A DNA stretch of 13,075 bases, taken from JAUVZF01 sp964449275. Its GTDB lineage: Bacteria; Planctomycetota; Phycisphaerae; FEN-1346. Positions 1 to 5,993 of this stretch are shown one piece after another. The stretch's first letter is position 1; every line of letters starts with the position of its first letter. A model generated the notes under the pieces. That model worked only from the letters and a program-made list of their open reading frames with translations. It ran no database searches and was not told the origin of the DNA. Position numbers and translations under genes: made by a program. The stretch is taken from contig CAYVAM010000115.1 of assembly GCA_964449275.1 (NCBI GenBank), positions 1-13,075 on the forward strand. The letters are read 5' to 3'.

Positions 1-68
1 TTAGCCACCGCAAAGGTCAATATCATGAATCTGCACTTCGTTCGCGCGGGGCTTCTGGTCCATGCCAT
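1..68 (-). CDS. Possible N-terminus of a divergent gene running off the left edge
   Basis: Reading leftward from an ATG at 68, the frame stays open to the window edge and gives about 22 residues, MAWTRSPARTKCRFMILTFA then VA. The basic start followed by a hydrophobic stretch could be the beginning of a signal peptide or membrane anchor. A GGGGGAGG purine run lies about 11 nt upstream of the ATG, slightly far for a ribosome-binding site. A second in-frame ATG is at 26. The piece is too short to recognise a family, and the frame could be open by chance. Confidence 0.15.
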   Translation of the reverse strand, partial: MAWTRSPARTKCRFMILTFAVA

Positions 69-166
69 TGCAGCCGCAACCTCCCCCTCAAGAACGAGCC
101 TCGATGTCAGCGGTTCGGCCTTGGCCGGTTCCACTTTTTCCCACGCCATTTCACCCCATTTCACAC

Positions 167-204
167 CAAATCACAGGCTTTGGTCACGGGTCAACTGTGA
201 TTTG
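167..204. repeat. Perfect 10-bp inverted repeat, 18-nt loop
   Basis: CAAATCACAG (167-176) is the exact reverse complement of CTGTGATTTG (195-204). The arms are AT-richer than the surrounding genes. The element could form a hairpin or be a two-part operator. The inner CTGTGA resembles half of a CRP/FNR-family site, but the 18-nt gap is wider than such sites use. No T-run follows, so a terminator is unlikely. Confidence 0.5.
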
Positions 205-321
205 TCACTTGCCACGGGTTACTTGTCCTTCGTTATCCGCGGTCTTGCGCCCGCCCCACCCCAACAAGACCCTAAACCGTTGTCGTTACAGCCGTTACGT
301 TTTCCCCCTAGCCCCCTTTTT

Positions 322-365
322 CGCCGTTCTCCGCGTTCTCCGCTTTCTCTGCGATCTCTGCGTTA
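322..365. repeat. Degenerate 9-bp tandem repeat
   Basis: Read on the minus strand from 365, the sequence runs AACGCAGAG, ATCGCAGAG, AAAGCGGAG, AACGCGGAG, AACGGCG: four full 9-base units and one partial, each ending in GCRGAG apart from the last. Because 9 is a multiple of 3, the minus strand would read as a short repetitive peptide (NAEIAEKAENAENGEK), which I take to be spurious. Similar purine repeats are, to my knowledge, scattered between genes in planctomycete genomes. Confidence 0.55.
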
Positions 366-397
366 GAAGTCGTTGCCGTTTTCCCAAAAAAATCCCC

Positions 398-436
398 GAA
401 ATTCTCCTTGACACGCGTCCGATAAAATGGTTTTAC
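398..436 (+). promoter_or_regulatory. Candidate promoter for the MerR-flhG-fliA cluster
   Basis: Two overlapping readings are possible. A perfect housekeeping -35 box TTGACA lies at 408-413, with a weak -10 (TTTTAC, 431-436) 17 bp further on. TCCGATAA at 418-425 matches the flagellar sigma-28 -10 consensus GCCGATAA at seven of eight positions, and GAAATTCT at 398-405 is a poor -35 (five of eight against TAAAGTTT) with a 12-bp gap where 11 is usual. Either would start transcription 70-100 bases before the MerR-type gene. This rests on motif matching only. Confidence 0.35.
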
Positions 437-509
437 CAAACTGTCAAAACCACTTTTGGGGCGACGGCGGCGAATCGTACGCCGGGCCATATCGAGCGTG
501 GGGAAAATC

Positions 510-1037
510 ATGGACATGCGTAATGCCAGCGGCGCGGGCGCCTCCACCGACCCGCGCGCCTCCACCGACCCGCGCGCCTCCACCGACCCGCGCGCCTCGA
601 CCGACGCGGGCGCCTCCACTAACCGAGCGAGCACACCCCTACGCAGGCAGCCCATCACCCAATACCTGCGGCACGTCAGCCGCGCCCAGGAAACCGCCGA
701 GCGCGACCTCGTCCTCAGCATCCCGCGCAAACTCTACCGCGTCTCCGAGATAGCCCACCACCTCGACGTCACCCGGCAGACCGTCCACAACTACGCGACC
801 ATCGGCCTCATCACCGAAAGGGCGCGCACGGCCGGCGGCCAGCGTCTCTTCGACGAATCGGTATTCCTTCGCCTCTTTCATATCCAGCGGCTCAAGCGCA
901 CGCACCGGCTCCACGAGATCCGCCGCATCCTCGACGAGCAAGAACGCCGCGGCCCGCACGCGGGCCATGTCGCCGCCGCACCCGATTCTGCCGCGCCCGA
1001 CCCACAGCCAAAGGACACCCGACGCCTTGACGCCTGA
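510..1037 (+). CDS. MerR-family HTH DNA-binding protein
   Basis: A 175-residue protein with a MerR-type winged helix-turn-helix at about residues 76-141: YRVSEIAHHLDVTRQTVHNY, then a wing with the typical GGQRLFDES pattern, then a helix ending in HEIRRILDEQ. The MerR fold binds promoter DNA, usually as a dimer. No effector-binding domain follows; the last 30 residues are Ala/Pro/Arg-rich. The N-terminus is odd: residues 11-34 are four copies of a six-residue repeat (ASTDPR and a variant), followed by a low-complexity linker. I chose the ATG at 510 because GGGGA lies five bases before it; an in-frame ATG at 456 would add 18 residues without a good ribosome-binding site. The 3' end may overlap flhG. 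Placement before flhG and fliA suggests a flagellar or cell-cycle regulator, which is inference. Confidence 0.75.
   Translation: MDMRNASGAGASTDPRASTDPRASTDPRASTDAGASTNRASTPLRRQPITQYLRHVSRAQETAERDLVLSIPRKLYRVSEIAHHLDVTRQTVHNYATIGLITERARTAGGQRLFDESVFLRLFHIQRLKRTHRLHEIRRILDEQERRGPHAGHVAAAPDSAAPDPQPKDTRRLDA
540..620. repeat. 18-bp in-frame tandem repeat inside the MerR-type gene
   Basis: Three identical units GCCTCCACCGACCCGCGC (540-557, 558-575, 576-593) are followed by a fourth with three changes (594-611) and the start of a fifth (GCCTCCACT, 612-620). They encode ASTDPR repeats in the N-terminal tail. The unit length is a multiple of three, so copy-number change would keep the frame. Confidence 0.85.
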
Positions 1038-2154
1038 CATCGCCATCCCGCTGCCCGCCGCTGCCGGCGGCACGGACACCCAGCGCTCCGGGCTCGGCTT
1101 GACGCCGCCCGCGCTCGCTGCGCGACCGACCGCTACGCCGCCCGCGGCGTTGCGGCGGCCGTCTCGTGAGGTGGTTCCCTCGTCGCGGCAAGTTTCACCT
1201 GCCGCCCCCCTGCCCTTGTCGGATGAGGCGGCCTCGGCGCCGGGCGCCCTCGGATACGCGCCGGACGCCGCGTCGCACGCGGCCGTGACCGGCATCTCCC
1301 CCGCCAGACGCATCGTGCGCGACCTGCGGCCGCGGGCCCGCGTCCTGGCCCTGGCGAGCGGCAAAGGCGGCGTCGGCAAGACGAACCTGGCCGCGAACCT
1401 CGCCATCGCCCTGGCAGGCGCCGGCCGGCGAGTTCTTCTCGTGGACGCCGACCTGGGTCTGGCGAACGTGGACCTCGTGCTCGGCCGCTCCCGGCGCGCC
1501 GGGACCGATCTCGCCCACGTCCTCGCCGGCCGCATGCCGCTCGAAAGAATCGTTCAGGAAGGCCCCGCCGGCATCCACTGGATACCGGGGGCGTCGCACA
1601 TGCCGGCGGTCTCGGCGGTGGACGAGCCTCGGCGCGAAGCGCTGCTCGACGGTCTGACGACCCTGGAGCAGGTGCACGATTTTCTGCTGCTCGACACGCC
1701 CGCCGGCATCGGCCGCGGCGTCCTCCATCTGGCGCGGCAGGCGGACGAACTCCTGCTGGTCACCACGCCGGAACCGCCCGCCATGATGGACGCTTACGCG
1801 CTGCTGAAGGCCGCGACGGCCTCCGGGACCCGGCCCATCGGCGCCGTGCGGCTGATCGTCAACATGGTGACGCACCGGCAGGACGCCCGGCGTGTCCACG
1901 GTCGGCTCCACGAGGCCGCAAGGCGGTTTCTTGGCGTCGAGGTGGGCCTTCTGGGACACGTCTTTTGCGACGGGCACGTGGGCCGGGCCGTGCAGAAACG
2001 CGAGCCGCTTCTGGTGGCGTATCCTCATTCGCAGGCCTCGTGGTGCGTGAAGCGTTTGGCGGCGGGGATTCTGGAGGGCTCGGAAGGCTGTTGGCCGGGC
2101 CGCTTCGCGTTTTTCCGGAGAGTGGCTAATCTTTTCGCACGGGGGAGTCGATAA
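967..2154 (+). CDS. flhG: FlhG, MinD/ParA-like flagellar-number ATPase
   Basis: A MinD/ParA-type P-loop ATPase of the FlhG (YlxH/FleN) subfamily. FlhG partners the GTPase FlhF and limits the number and position of flagella at the membrane. Numbered from 967, the deviant Walker A motif SGKGGVGKTN is at residues 131-140 (signature Lys133, P-loop Lys138), switch I DADLGLANVDLVLG begins at Asp160, and Walker B LLLDTPAGIG has Asp243. TTPEPPAMMDAYALLKA is the FlhG-type stretch after it, and the protein ends in a helical region. The ATPase part starts near residue 115; the 115 residues before it are Pro/Ala-rich without a fold I recognise. The start is uncertain: the ATG at 967 overlaps the MerR-type gene by 71 nt with no clear ribosome-binding site, and GTG codons at 1171 and 1285 would give more usual lengths. 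No flhF is in the window. fliA follows after 79 bp. Confidence 0.88.
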   Translation: MSPPHPILPRPTHSQRTPDALTPDIAIPLPAAAGGTDTQRSGLGLTPPALAARPTATPPAALRRPSREVVPSSRQVSPAAPLPLSDEAASAPGALGYAPDAASHAAVTGISPARRIVRDLRPRARVLALASGKGGVGKTNLAANLAIALAGAGRRVLLVDADLGLANVDLVLGRSRRAGTDLAHVLAGRMPLERIVQEGPAGIHWIPGASHMPAVSAVDEPRREALLDGLTTLEQVHDFLLLDTPAGIGRGVLHLARQADELLLVTTPEPPAMMDAYALLKAATASGTRPIGAVRLIVNMVTHRQDARRVHGRLHEAARRFLGVEVGLLGHVFCDGHVGRAVQKREPLLVAYPHSQASWCVKRLAAGILEGSEGCWPGRFAFFRRVANLFARGSR

Positions 2155-2233
2155 TGTAAGTTGCGGGTTGCCGCCCCGTCCCCATCTCCGGCGGCTCGCA
2201 CGCGTGGGGTCAGGTCCAGGGAAAGGGCAGGCC

Positions 2234-3058
2234 ATGGCACGGTGGTCCGACGGTCTTCAGACATGGCAACGCAGTGTCAACCTCGATGCGGAACAACTTG
2301 CCGAAGCCTGGCAGGAATACCAGCGGACGCAATCCGAAGACACACGCAACCTCTTGATGGAACACTACTTACCGATCGTCAAGATCAACAGCGAACGTCT
2401 GGCGAGCAAACTGCCCGACGAGGTGCAACTCGACGACCTCATTTCGGCCGGCATCGACGGCCTCCGCGACGCCATCAAGATGTTCGACCTGGAGCGCGGC
2501 GTGAAGTTCGAGACGTACTGCGCCACGCGCATCCGCGGGGCCATACTCGACGCCCTCCGCAACAAGGACTGGGTGCCGCGCTTGGTCCGGGCGCGGGCCA
2601 ACCAACTGGGCCAGAGCCGCCGCAAACTCGAGGCCCGCCTTGGCCGCAAGCCCGACGCACACGAGTTGGCGACCTTCATGCGGCTGTCGGAAGCGGAATT
2701 TGAGAAACTCCGCCGCGACGCCCATGCCATCGGCATCATCAGCCTGAACCGCAACTTCCAGGACGCCGAATCCAGCCGCGAAATCCGCGAAACCGACCTC
2801 GTCGCCGACCGCAAGGCGCCCAATCCCATGAGAGCCGTCCACAAGGAAGACGTCAGGTCGCTCATCACCAAAGGCCTCTCGAAGAACGAGCGGCTGATCC
2901 TGATCCTCTACTACTGGGAAGAAATGACGATGAAGGAGATCGGGGCCACGCTCGACCTGTCGGAATCACGCGTCAGCCAGATGCACTCAGCCATTGTGGA
3001 GCGGCTGCGGCAGAACCTTCAAGACCGTAAAGACGATTTCCTGCATCCGGAGCCGTGA
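2234..3058 (+). CDS. fliA: FliA/WhiG-type flagellar sigma factor (sigma-28)
   Basis: A 274-residue sigma-70-family factor that directs RNA polymerase to flagellar (class 3-type) promoters. Region 2 covers about residues 40-115 (LLMEHYLPIVKINSERLASK through FETYCATRIRGAILDALR), including the region 2.4 helix that reads the -10 box. Region 3 follows (RRKLEARLGRKPDAHELATF), then region 4 near the C-terminus (LSKNERLILILYYWEEMTMK, EIGATLDLSESRVSQMHSAI), the helix-turn-helix that binds the -35 box. Length and the lack of region 1.1 fit FliA/WhiG. I chose the ATG at 2234 because AAGGG lies seven bases before it and MARWSDG resembles a normal start; an in-frame ATG at 2168 adds 22 Pro/Arg-rich residues. 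It lies 79 bp after flhG, probably in one transcript, and a terminator follows at 3111. No anti-sigma factor FlgM is visible. Confidence 0.93.
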   Translation: MARWSDGLQTWQRSVNLDAEQLAEAWQEYQRTQSEDTRNLLMEHYLPIVKINSERLASKLPDEVQLDDLISAGIDGLRDAIKMFDLERGVKFETYCATRIRGAILDALRNKDWVPRLVRARANQLGQSRRKLEARLGRKPDAHELATFMRLSEAEFEKLRRDAHAIGIISLNRNFQDAESSREIRETDLVADRKAPNPMRAVHKEDVRSLITKGLSKNERLILILYYWEEMTMKEIGATLDLSESRVSQMHSAIVERLRQNLQDRKDDFLHPEP

Positions 3059-3063
3059 ACGGC

Positions 3064-3098
3064 AGGTCAAGGTTCAAGGTTCAAAGTTCAAAGTTCAA
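3064..3098. repeat. Five 7-bp tandem units (RGTTCAA)
   Basis: Directly after the fliA stop are AGGTCAA, GGTTCAA, GGTTCAA, AGTTCAA and AGTTCAA in perfect 7-bp register. The run is AT-richer than its surroundings. Seven is not a multiple of three and it lies outside any gene. Confidence 0.8.
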
Positions 3099-3110
3099 CA
3101 CTGTCAGCGG

Positions 3111-3148
3111 CAACGGTAGGCGACTGGAGGCGCCTGCCGTTGTTTCTT
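3111..3148 (+). terminator. Rho-independent terminator after fliA
   Basis: CAACGGTAGGCG (3111-3122) pairs with CGCCTGCCGTTG (3131-3142) as a 12-bp stem with one U-G pair and an eight-base loop, followed by TTTCTT. It lies 52 bases after the fliA stop codon and closes the MerR-flhG-fliA cluster. Confidence 0.8.
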
Positions 3149-3190
3149 AACCGCAGCCGCTGGTCGCGCCGCAGCGATGAGATACGTCGA

Positions 3191-3212
3191 ACCCGACGCG
3201 GGAGCGTCGGGT
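3191..3212. repeat. Perfect 9-bp hairpin with GGGA loop
   Basis: ACCCGACGC (3191-3199) is the exact reverse complement of GCGTCGGGT (3204-3212) around a four-base loop. CATCTTCC follows, a weak T-tract at best. It may be a back-up terminator or a dispersed intergenic hairpin. Confidence 0.55.
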
Positions 3213-3253
3213 CATCTTCCCGGCCGTGGCACGTCACAACGCAGGGAAGGTCA

Positions 3254-3273
3254 CCGGGACCTCCCGGTCCCGG
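3254..3273. repeat. Perfect 8-bp hairpin at the edge of the minisatellite
   Basis: CCGGGACC (3254-3261) pairs exactly with GGTCCCGG (3266-3273) around TCCC. The right arm overlaps the first unit of the 10-bp minisatellite that starts at 3271. Confidence 0.55.
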
Positions 3274-3460
3274 CTCGAACGGGCTCGAACGGCGTCGAAC
3301 GGGCTCGAATTGGCTCGAACGGGCTCGAACGGGCTCGAACGGGCTCGAACGGGCTCGAACGGGCTCGAACGGGCCCGAACGGGCTCGAATTGGCTCGAAC
3401 GGGCTCGAACGGGGTCGAACGGGCTCGAACGGGCTCGAACGGGCTCGAACGGGCTCGAAT
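3271..3460. repeat. 10-bp minisatellite, 19 units in perfect register
   Basis: Nineteen consecutive 10-base units of GGGCTCGAAC or close variants. Most units are identical; variants include CGGCTCGAAC, GGCGTCGAAC, GGGCCCGAAC and GGGGTCGAAC. The pair GGGCTCGAAT-TGGCTCGAAC occurs at 3301-3320 and again exactly 80 bp later at 3381-3400, suggesting block duplication. No unit is lost or shifted. All three plus frames stay open and would give the same 10-residue repeat (GSNGLERART), a by-product of the repeat rather than evidence for a protein. The array lies between the fliA terminator and the 3' end of the convergent oxidoreductase gene. Confidence 0.95.
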
Positions 3461-3495
3461 GGCGGCGCCGAAGGCCGGTGGCTGCGTCGAGCCGT

Positions 3496-5748
3496 TTACG
3501 GCGCGGCGGGCTTCACGCTGACCTTCGCCCCGTCCTTGCCGCGCACGATGGCCATGTGCGGCAGGCCGTAGTTAGCGCCGTCGGTGCCGGTGTGGGGGGG
3601 AATCCGGACCTTGCCGGGCGGGACGTCTCTGGAGAAGAGGCGGTCGGTGTACGTGCGGTCACTGCCCGGCGTCTTCCAGAGGATCTGCATGTCGGTCTTC
3701 TGCCACCCTTCGGGCAGGTTCGCGTGACCCCGCTGGTGGACGGCGAGGTAGACGGTCGCGGGACGGTCCACCTCGAACGTATAGCCCGCACCCGGCGCCT
3801 GCCACGAGCCGCGCGTCACCGTCACGCACGGCAGGCCGACCAGGTCCTCCGGCACGTCGGCGATCTCGTAGGCGCCGGTGCATCGGTGCGCGCCCTTGCG
3901 TACCGCCCCAACCTCCAGGCCGCTCGCATCCGGGACGGACATGGCGGCGGCTTCGGCGGCGGCGCCCGTCGGTCTCAAGGCGCCCTCGTAGTCGCCGCGA
4001 CCGGCGAGGATGCCGAGCAGTTCGTCCAGATGCTCCTTGTACACGCCGCGCGGCGTCGTGCCGTGCTTCTTGCAGAGCCCTGCGGCGGCGCCGACGGCCA
4101 CACCCATCTGGCCGCACGTGTTCATGACGCGCGTCGAGCCAAGGGCCACGTGCGTGACGCTGACGTCGCGGCCGGCCATCATCAGGTTCTCGACATCTTT
4201 GGAATACAGGCACCGGAACGGAATCGGGTACGGCTTGACCTTGTTGAACTGTGCATACGTGCGGAAGGGGTACTTCTTGAAATCCTTCGGGTAGTGCAGG
4301 TCGATGGACCATGAGCCGGTAGCGACGCCGTCGGGGAATTGGCGTGTGGCCTGGAGGTCGCCTTGCGTCAGGACGTAGTCGCCGATGAGCCGCCGCGACT
4401 CACGCTTGCCGCCCACGTACGGCACGTGCGAGAGTTGCCGCTTGGCATACTTGGCGCGGTCCTTGCCGTTCTTGGCGTTCGAGAAGGCGCCGTAGATGGC
4501 ACGGAACATGGTATCGCGGATTTCCTCGGCGTCGCGGATCGTGTCGAGGTACTGACCGTATTCCCACGTCCAGTTGCCCTCGACGGCCTCCATGTCCTTG
4601 GCAACCTCCACGCCCCAGGGCACCTTGGGGAAGGTGCTCTCCTCAGCACCCGCGACGGAGCCCCACATGAGGCTGGTGCCGAGTGTCATCTTGTCGGACG
4701 TATCGGGGGCGATGGACTCGTCGTGCGAGCGGCGTCCCTCGCGTCCCATGCGGTACTCGGCGCCGGCCCAGTATCCGATGGACCCGTCGCCAGTGCAGTC
4801 GATGAACACCGGCGCCTCGAAGCGGCGTTCCACCCCCGTGACGACGTGCTTGCCGTCCACGCTCGTGATGCGACCGCCCTCCGTCCGGACGCGGAAGGCG
4901 TGGGTGTTCAGGAAGAGTGTGATGTTCTTCTCGGCCTCGACGACGGCGTGGCGGCGCTGGTCGAGGCGGAGCGTGGGATGCGGCGTGGTGCCCGCGCCCT
5001 TGTTGTACGGCGCGTTGATCTCTCCGACGACGTTCGGGCCCACTTGGCCGCCCGTGTGGACGCGGATCTCGCTGCTTGCGTTGCCGCCCAGGACGGGCCG
5101 GTCCTGGACGAGAGCGACATTGCACCCCATCCGGGCGGCCGCAATGGCGGCGCTGGTGCCCGCGATGCCACCGCCCACGACGACGGCGTCGAACTCGCCG
5201 GCCGACGGCGGGACGGCGGGCAGACGGAGAAGGCTGCGGCGCCAGGCGTCCATCGCCTCGCCGGTCTCGTTCGGCGGCTTGGCCTTGGTGTCGGTCGTAA
5301 AGTAGAGGGCGTCGCAGCGGCCCTCGAAACCGGTCAGGTCCGCGAGTTCGACCCATGCCTTGCGGCCGCGGACCTCGACCGTGCCGCCGTCCTGCCAGAT
5401 CCAGCCCTTGCCCTTCATGCCGAAGACGATGGCCGCCGGAACGCCGTCGATGACGACCTTGAAACGTCCCGGGTGGTGTTCGGGGATCCAGTCCTTCGTG
5501 CGGACCCAGAGGCGGTAGGCGCCCGGTTCGGGAAACTCGACGTGCGTCCGGGCGGGCGCGACGGGGCGGCCCATGCCGTGGGCCAGCAGGTACGGCGACC
5601 CCATGATGTCCATGAACTGCTGGTCGACGACCCATCCGCCGCGCTCGGCGAACGATTCGGCTTCCACTAGAACCTCGGCCGCGCCTGCGATACCCACAGC
5701 GGCAGCCAGGGACGCAAAGGTCGATAGGATCACTGCCATAGGCCGCAT
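3496..5748 (-). CDS. Secreted FAD-dependent oxidoreductase
   Basis: A 750-residue exported flavoprotein. Residues 1-23 form a signal peptide ending in AGA. Residues 24 to about 175 look like a beta-sandwich module of carbohydrate-binding type (VLVEAESFAERGGWVVD; YRLWVRTKDW; FKVVIDG). The FAD domain begins at about residue 186 with DAVVVGGGIAGTSAAIAAAR, glycines 192, 194 and 197 forming the dinucleotide-binding motif, followed by LGGNASSEIRVHTGG. A later FIDCTGDGSIGYWAG and LMMAGRDVSVTHVA complete the pattern of the 'FAD-dependent oxidoreductase' family (Pfam FAD_oxidored type). The last ~120 residues are beta-rich. Some relatives are annotated as xanthan-lyase-like; the substrate is unknown, perhaps a sugar or polysaccharide. 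The start is well set by AAGGAGG seven bases before the ATG at 5748. The neighbour upstream on the same strand is the CoA-disulfide-reductase-like gene, 245 bp away. Confidence 0.85.
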   Translation of the reverse strand: MRPMAVILSTFASLAAAVGIAGAAEVLVEAESFAERGGWVVDQQFMDIMGSPYLLAHGMGRPVAPARTHVEFPEPGAYRLWVRTKDWIPEHHPGRFKVVIDGVPAAIVFGMKGKGWIWQDGGTVEVRGRKAWVELADLTGFEGRCDALYFTTDTKAKPPNETGEAMDAWRRSLLRLPAVPPSAGEFDAVVVGGGIAGTSAAIAAARMGCNVALVQDRPVLGGNASSEIRVHTGGQVGPNVVGEINAPYNKGAGTTPHPTLRLDQRRHAVVEAEKNITLFLNTHAFRVRTEGGRITSVDGKHVVTGVERRFEAPVFIDCTGDGSIGYWAGAEYRMGREGRRSHDESIAPDTSDKMTLGTSLMWGSVAGAEESTFPKVPWGVEVAKDMEAVEGNWTWEYGQYLDTIRDAEEIRDTMFRAIYGAFSNAKNGKDRAKYAKRQLSHVPYVGGKRESRRLIGDYVLTQGDLQATRQFPDGVATGSWSIDLHYPKDFKKYPFRTYAQFNKVKPYPIPFRCLYSKDVENLMMAGRDVSVTHVALGSTRVMNTCGQMGVAVGAAAGLCKKHGTTPRGVYKEHLDELLGILAGRGDYEGALRPTGAAAEAAAMSVPDASGLEVGAVRKGAHRCTGAYEIADVPEDLVGLPCVTVTRGSWQAPGAGYTFEVDRPATVYLAVHQRGHANLPEGWQKTDMQILWKTPGSDRTYTDRLFSRDVPPGKVRIPPHTGTDGANYGLPHMAIVRGKDGAKVSVKPAAP

Positions 5749-5770
5749 GAATTGTCCTCCTTACGACTGG

Positions 5771-5794
5771 GTGGCGGGTGTCGGCACCCGCCAC
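5771..5794. repeat. Perfect 10-bp hairpin with TCGG loop
   Basis: GTGGCGGGTG (5771-5780) is the exact reverse complement of CACCCGCCAC (5785-5794). It lies 23 bases before the oxidoreductase start on its coding side, so it would sit in the 5' leader of that mRNA if transcription comes from upstream. It resembles the GC hairpins elsewhere in the window but has a different loop. Confidence 0.6.
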
Positions 5795-5813
5795 ACCGCT
5801 TGGCCGCCTTTCT

Positions 5814-5839
5814 CGCGGCGGGTCAGGAGACCCGCCGCG
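5814..5839. repeat. REP-like GC hairpin, copy 1
   Basis: CGCGGCGGGT (5814-5823) pairs exactly with ACCCGCCGCG (5830-5839) around CAGGAG. The loop and inner arms (GGGTCAGGAGACCC) are identical to copy 4 at 11015-11042. The right arm is the start of the 22-bp tandem array. Confidence 0.7.
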
Positions 5840-5938
5840 CACGTTTCGGGGACCCGCCGCGCACGTTTCGGAGACCCGCCGCGCACGTTTCGGGGACCCG
5901 CCGCGCACGTTTCGGAGACCCGCCGCACACGTTTTCAA
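5829..5938. repeat. 22-bp tandem array, five units with 44-bp alternation
   Basis: Units at 5829-5850, 5851-5872, 5873-5894, 5895-5916 and 5917-5938. Each begins GACCCGCCGCGCACGTTTCG and ends alternately GG, GA, GG, GA; the fifth is degenerate. The alternation shows a 44-bp pair was duplicated. The first 11 bases after the leading G match the right arm of hairpin copy 1, so the array seems to have grown from that arm. There are no unique spacers, so it is not CRISPR. Confidence 0.9.
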
Positions 5939-5993
5939 ACAGCGGCTCAACAGGCCACCGGGCGGGCACAAAGAGCCAAGTGACGTTGCAGGA

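Larger units (their letters stand above)
69..509. other. Gene-poor leader before the MerR-flhG-fliA cluster
   Basis: About 440 bases with no convincing gene. Frames are open here, but their translations are rich in Ser, Pro and Arg and show no domain. Base composition is more mixed than in the genes, with runs of C, T and A. The stretch holds a perfect 10-bp inverted repeat (167-204), a degenerate 9-bp purine/pyrimidine repeat (322-365) and a candidate promoter (398-436), each listed separately. Confidence 0.6.

Noticed and set aside
3140..4314. Overlapping plus-strand open frames across the minisatellite
   Set aside because: All three frames read the same 10-residue repeat because the 10-bp unit has no stop codon; beyond the array they run antisense to the oxidoreductase gene.
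5829..5938. CRISPR array
   Set aside because: The units are contiguous with no unique spacers, and no cas gene is nearby.
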